Assembly: GCF_022458895.1 (NCBI RefSeq)
Contig: NZ_JAINFL010000014.1
Span: forward strand, 124,001 to 188,000
DNA from: Roseihalotalea indica
GTDB taxonomy: Bacteria > Bacteroidota > Bacteroidia > Cytophagales > Cyclobacteriaceae
Direction of reading: 5' to 3'
Length of the DNA stretch: 64,000 bases
Under the pieces are notes generated by a model, which saw only the letters and a list, made by a program, of their open reading frames with translations, did no database searches and was not told the origin of the DNA. Shown one piece after another: positions 61,526-64,000 of this stretch (position 1 is the first letter of the stretch; each line of letters opens with the position of its first letter). The position numbers and the translations under genes were made by a program.

Positions 61526-62560
61526 ATGAAAGAAAGGGCAATATCTCAGTGTAACATACAGGATAAGACGAATCCTTTTCTTAAGAGGAGAAACGCTACA
61601 AAACACATATCTGCGATGCTGTTAATTTTACTCTTTTCTGTTTCTAGCTTTGGGCAGAACTTATCCTATGATATGGTAGTGGCGAAGGATGGCAGCGGAG
61701 ATTATACGTATCTTCAAGATGCTATCGATGCTTGTCGGGCTTTTACACCTAGGCGACTGACCATTTTGATCAAAAACGGGGTGTATAAGGAAAAACTGCT
61801 GATTCCGGCCTGGGTCACGGATATCTCCCTGATCGGGGAAAGCGCCGATAGTACCATTCTTACTTTTGATGACCATGCCGGACGGGGAAAAATGGGGACT
61901 TTTGATTCTTACTCTGTACGAATTGCCGGAAACGACATTTATGTTGAGAATGTCACTATCCAAAATACCGCCGGACCGGTAGGGCAAGCTGTAGCCCTCC
62001 ATATTGAAGGCGACCGTTGTATTTTCCGAAACTGTCGGTTCTTAGGGAATCAGGATACTATGTTTGCTTCGGGCGAAAATGCCCGGCAGTATTACCTCAA
62101 CTGTTATATTGAGGGTACTACTGATTTTATTTTTGGCCCTGCTACGGCCGTTTTTGAAAACTGCGTGATTCATAGCAAGAAAAACTCCTACATTACCGCG
62201 GCATCTACCCCTCAGTGGGTGAAATACGGCTATGTTTTCAAAAACTGCACCCTGACAGCCGACCCGGCAGTGGATGAGGTATACCTGGGTAGACCCTGGC
62301 GGGATTATGCCCGAACCGTATTTATTGCCTGCAAGATGGGTAACCATATCTTGCCCGAAGGCTGGCATAACTGGTTAAGGCCCGAAGCAGAAAAGACTAG
62401 TTTTTATGCTGAGTTTGCATCCACCGGTCCGGGAGCAAATCCTGGTGCTCGCGTAGGCTGGGCGCAGCAGCTAACCGAAAAGGAGGTAGAAACCTACCAG
62501 TTAGAGCAGGTATTTAATGGGTGGGTGCCAGCGGTAGAGGAGCTAGCTTCTCAACCTTGA
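61526..62560 (+). CDS. CE8 pectin methylesterase
   Basis: A 344-residue exported enzyme. The signal peptide has a long polar n-region before AMLLILLFSVSSFGQ. Family motifs: VVAKDGSGDYTYLQDAIDAC, GNQDTMFASGENARQYYLNC (oxyanion Gln, catalytic-type Asp), GTTDFIFGPATAVFENC (second Asp) and YLGRPWRDYARTVF (catalytic Arg region). Expected reaction: removal of methyl esters from polygalacturonate, giving methanol and free pectate, the substrate for the pectate lyase in the same locus. The alpha/beta-hydrolase gene follows after 23 bp, so the two esterases are probably one transcript. Confidence 0.95.
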   Translation: MKERAISQCNIQDKTNPFLKRRNATKHISAMLLILLFSVSSFGQNLSYDMVVAKDGSGDYTYLQDAIDACRAFTPRRLTILIKNGVYKEKLLIPAWVTDISLIGESADSTILTFDDHAGRGKMGTFDSYSVRIAGNDIYVENVTIQNTAGPVGQAVALHIEGDRCIFRNCRFLGNQDTMFASGENARQYYLNCYIEGTTDFIFGPATAVFENCVIHSKKNSYITAASTPQWVKYGYVFKNCTLTADPAVDEVYLGRPWRDYARTVFIACKMGNHILPEGWHNWLRPEAEKTSFYAEFASTGPGANPGARVGWAQQLTEKEVETYQLEQVFNGWVPAVEELASQP

Positions 62561-62583
62561 TGGTGGCATTAATTAAATTTGAA

Positions 62584-63543
62584 ATGTACAAGGTATTATT
62601 TCCGATCATGGTGATGTTCGTGGTTCATAGCAGTTGGGCGCAGACAATCGTTATTCCGCGAGATACCTCTTTTACTGTACAGAGTGCGTATGAAAAAAGT
62701 CGAGAGCAGTATCCGTTTATAGAGATTGCTCGCCCCGAGTTACCGGAAGGAGTGCATGTCCGGAAAAATGTGGTTTATCGTACGCTGGGTGAAAGGCAGC
62801 TACATCTGGATATTTTTTATCCGGCGGGAGGGGGAAAGCAACGCTACCCGGGGGTATTACTGATTCATGGTGGAGGGTGGCGCTCCGGCTCAAAAGAACA
62901 TACCATCCCGATGGCTCAGCAGTTAGCTGCCCACGGCTTTGTAGCGGCTGCGGTAGAATATCGTCTCTCGCTGGAAGCTCCCTATCCCGCTGCTATGCAC
63001 GACGTAAAAGCTGCTATTCGCTGGTTGCGGGCTCATGCCGACAAATATTCTCTGGATACTTCAAAAGTTGCTTCTTATGGCTGCTCTTCTGGTGGGCAGA
63101 TGGCGGCTCTCCTCGGAACGACTAACGGGATGGAAAAGTTGGAAGGAGAGGGTGATCATCCGGCTCATTCCAGTTCGGTGCAGGCTGCTGTTGATGTGGA
63201 TGGAATTTTGGCATTCAAGCATCCTGAGTCAGAAGAGGGACAGGCTGCCGGTTGGTGGCTGGGAGGGACGTTTGAGGAGGCCACTAATCACTGGATTGAA
63301 GCCTCGCCACTGACCCATGCAAGCGATAATGCGGTACCCATGCTATTTATCAATAGCGCTCTACCCCGGTTTCATGCGGGGCGAGACGATCTGATTCGCC
63401 TACTGGATCGGCAGGGCATTTACTCGGAAGTACACACTTTCCCGGATACACCTCATCCATTTTGGCTGTTCCATCCCTGGTTTGAGCCAACCGCAGAGTA
63501 TACCATTGCCTTCCTGGATAAAGTTTTTCATCAGCTTGAGTGA
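62584..63543 (+). CDS. Secreted alpha/beta-hydrolase esterase (CE10/BD-FAE-like)
   Basis: A 319-residue exported hydrolase. The ATG at 62584 opens the signal peptide MYKVLFPIMVMFVVHSSWAQ; the frame continues 21 codons upstream, overlapping the CE8 gene, without a leader. It has oxyanion motif LLIHGGGWRSGS near 98, nucleophile GCSSGG near 180, and a catalytic-type His in FPDTPHPFWLF near 295. This matches hormone-sensitive-lipase/BD-FAE-like esterases, which remove acetyl, feruloyl or similar acyl groups. Within the pectin locus it is probably a pectin acyl esterase; the exact ester is not decidable. Confidence 0.85.
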   Translation: MYKVLFPIMVMFVVHSSWAQTIVIPRDTSFTVQSAYEKSREQYPFIEIARPELPEGVHVRKNVVYRTLGERQLHLDIFYPAGGGKQRYPGVLLIHGGGWRSGSKEHTIPMAQQLAAHGFVAAAVEYRLSLEAPYPAAMHDVKAAIRWLRAHADKYSLDTSKVASYGCSSGGQMAALLGTTNGMEKLEGEGDHPAHSSSVQAAVDVDGILAFKHPESEEGQAAGWWLGGTFEEATNHWIEASPLTHASDNAVPMLFINSALPRFHAGRDDLIRLLDRQGIYSEVHTFPDTPHPFWLFHPWFEPTAEYTIAFLDKVFHQLE

Positions 63544-63582
63544 TACTTGTCAAAAGTAAGCTGGTAGACTAACAGACTGTTG

Positions 63583-63630
63583 GCGATTGGCCGTAGGCGG
63601 CAGTTATGCTTACTGCTACCGGCTAACCGC
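63583..63630. repeat. Imperfect palindrome, possible repeat element
   Basis: GCGATTGGCCG (63583-63593) and CGGCTAACCGC (63620-63630) pair with one mismatch and one G-T, enclosing a second 5-bp stem GCAGT/ACTGC (63600-63604 with 63612-63616). It lies 39 bp after the esterase stop codon and could terminate the pectinesterase-esterase transcript. Its sequence is only distantly like the four-copy repeat family. Confidence 0.5.
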
Positions 63631-63833
63631 TTACCCATTCATCAATCAACGCTTGAAACAACTATCCGGCCTATCTCACCGATATTTGCTGTAAAAGGAA
63701 GTAGATAAACAGGACAGTACCTGACGGTTATTGGTTAAGAATTCTGCAAAATAAGCGGAAACATTAGTGCTAATTAAGTAAATTGTTTCACTAACCCAGT
63801 GCTGTGTGATGGCAGGATAAAGGTTTGCGTGCT

Positions 63834-64000
63834 ATGCCCAGGAATAACTCAACCCATGAAGAAGCATTATGGATTGCCTTTCAGCAAGGTAGTAAAGAGG
63901 CTTTAACTGCCATTTATCGCCGATATATTACAGACCTTTATAATTATGGGGCCAGGATTACAGACGACCGTGATGTGCTGGAAGATAGCATACAAGACCT
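63834..64000 (+). CDS. ECF RNA polymerase sigma factor, partial (runs off the window)
   Basis: The first 55 codons of a third ECF sigma factor, beginning at the ATG at 63834: MPRNNSTHEEALWIAFQQGS, then ALTAIYRRYITDLYNYGARI and DVLEDSIQDL at the edge. This matches region 2 of the sigma factor in locus 1 (LLYSYGHKF, EDCIQDL) closely. It probably opens another sigma/FecR/SusCD unit to the right. Only the N-terminal third is visible, so nothing can be said of its C-terminal tail. Confidence 0.88.
   Translation, partial: MPRNNSTHEEALWIAFQQGSKEALTAIYRRYITDLYNYGARITDDRDVLEDSIQD

Noticed and set aside
1..64000. tRNA, rRNA, CRISPR arrays, insertion sequences, integrases, phage genes, toxin-antitoxin pairs
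   Set aside because: Looked for by eye on both strands through characteristic motifs and product types; none was seen.

Overview
The window is chromosomal DNA of a member of the Bacteroidota, most likely a Cytophagales-type organism. This is inferred from two SusC/SusD pairs each led by an ECF sigma factor and a FecR anti-sigma factor, a type IX secretion (T9SS) type-B adhesin with its PorP/SprF and OmpA partners, many lipoproteins, and the general scarcity of Shine-Dalgarno sites. No tRNA, rRNA, CRISPR array, transposase or phage gene was seen.

Left part (0-23 kb), mixed housekeeping and accessory genes: a glucuronoyl-esterase-like (CE15) hydrolase, a methyltransferase, a PhoD-type phosphodiesterase/phosphatase, a YdcF-family protein, a glucose-dehydrogenase-like SDR followed by a GH15 glucoamylase/trehalase-like enzyme, a DUF4932-like lipoprotein, and a tight three-gene operon for a 2-oxoacid:ferredoxin oxidoreductase with a GltD-like flavoprotein that carries its own ferredoxin domain. 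Next come a His-rich outer-membrane protein of the kind found with copper genes, a PKD lipoprotein, two small unknown genes in AT-rich DNA flanked by palindromic repeats, and a HAD phosphonatase-like hydrolase with a FAD amine-oxidase-like enzyme (a probable phosphonate or aminophosphonate pair).

Middle (23-46 kb): a 2357-residue T9SS adhesin with near-identical 816-bp internal repeats, transcribed with a PorP/SprF protein and an OmpA/PD40 protein; then sigma/FecR/SusC/SusD locus 1, which has no degradative enzyme beside it. After it lie an HPP membrane protein, a DUF1622 gene with an apparent in-frame amber codon, an SDR, a metallo-beta-lactamase-fold hydrolase, an AI-2E-type transporter and an unknown membrane protein.

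Right part (46.7-63.5 kb): a pectin utilisation locus. It has a GH28 polygalacturonase, sigma/FecR/SusC/SusD locus 2, a PL1 pectate lyase, a CE12 rhamnogalacturonan acetylesterase, a large FG-GAP/ASPIC-UnbV lipoprotein on the opposite strand, a CE8 pectin methylesterase and an alpha/beta-hydrolase esterase. The presumed logic is that esterases strip methyl and acetyl groups, the lyase and polygalacturonase cut the backbone, SusC/SusD import the oligomers, and the STN domain of SusC signals through FecR to the sigma factor. The start of a third ECF sigma gene runs off the right edge.

A family of short palindromic intergenic repeats (17-nt core TAAGNGTTACCGGAGGC) occurs at least four times. One copy supplies the last codons of the FG-GAP lipoprotein gene. 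Other structured intergenic elements, terminators and a candidate operator palindrome are listed individually. All functions are inferred from sequence motifs read by eye; no database search was run.
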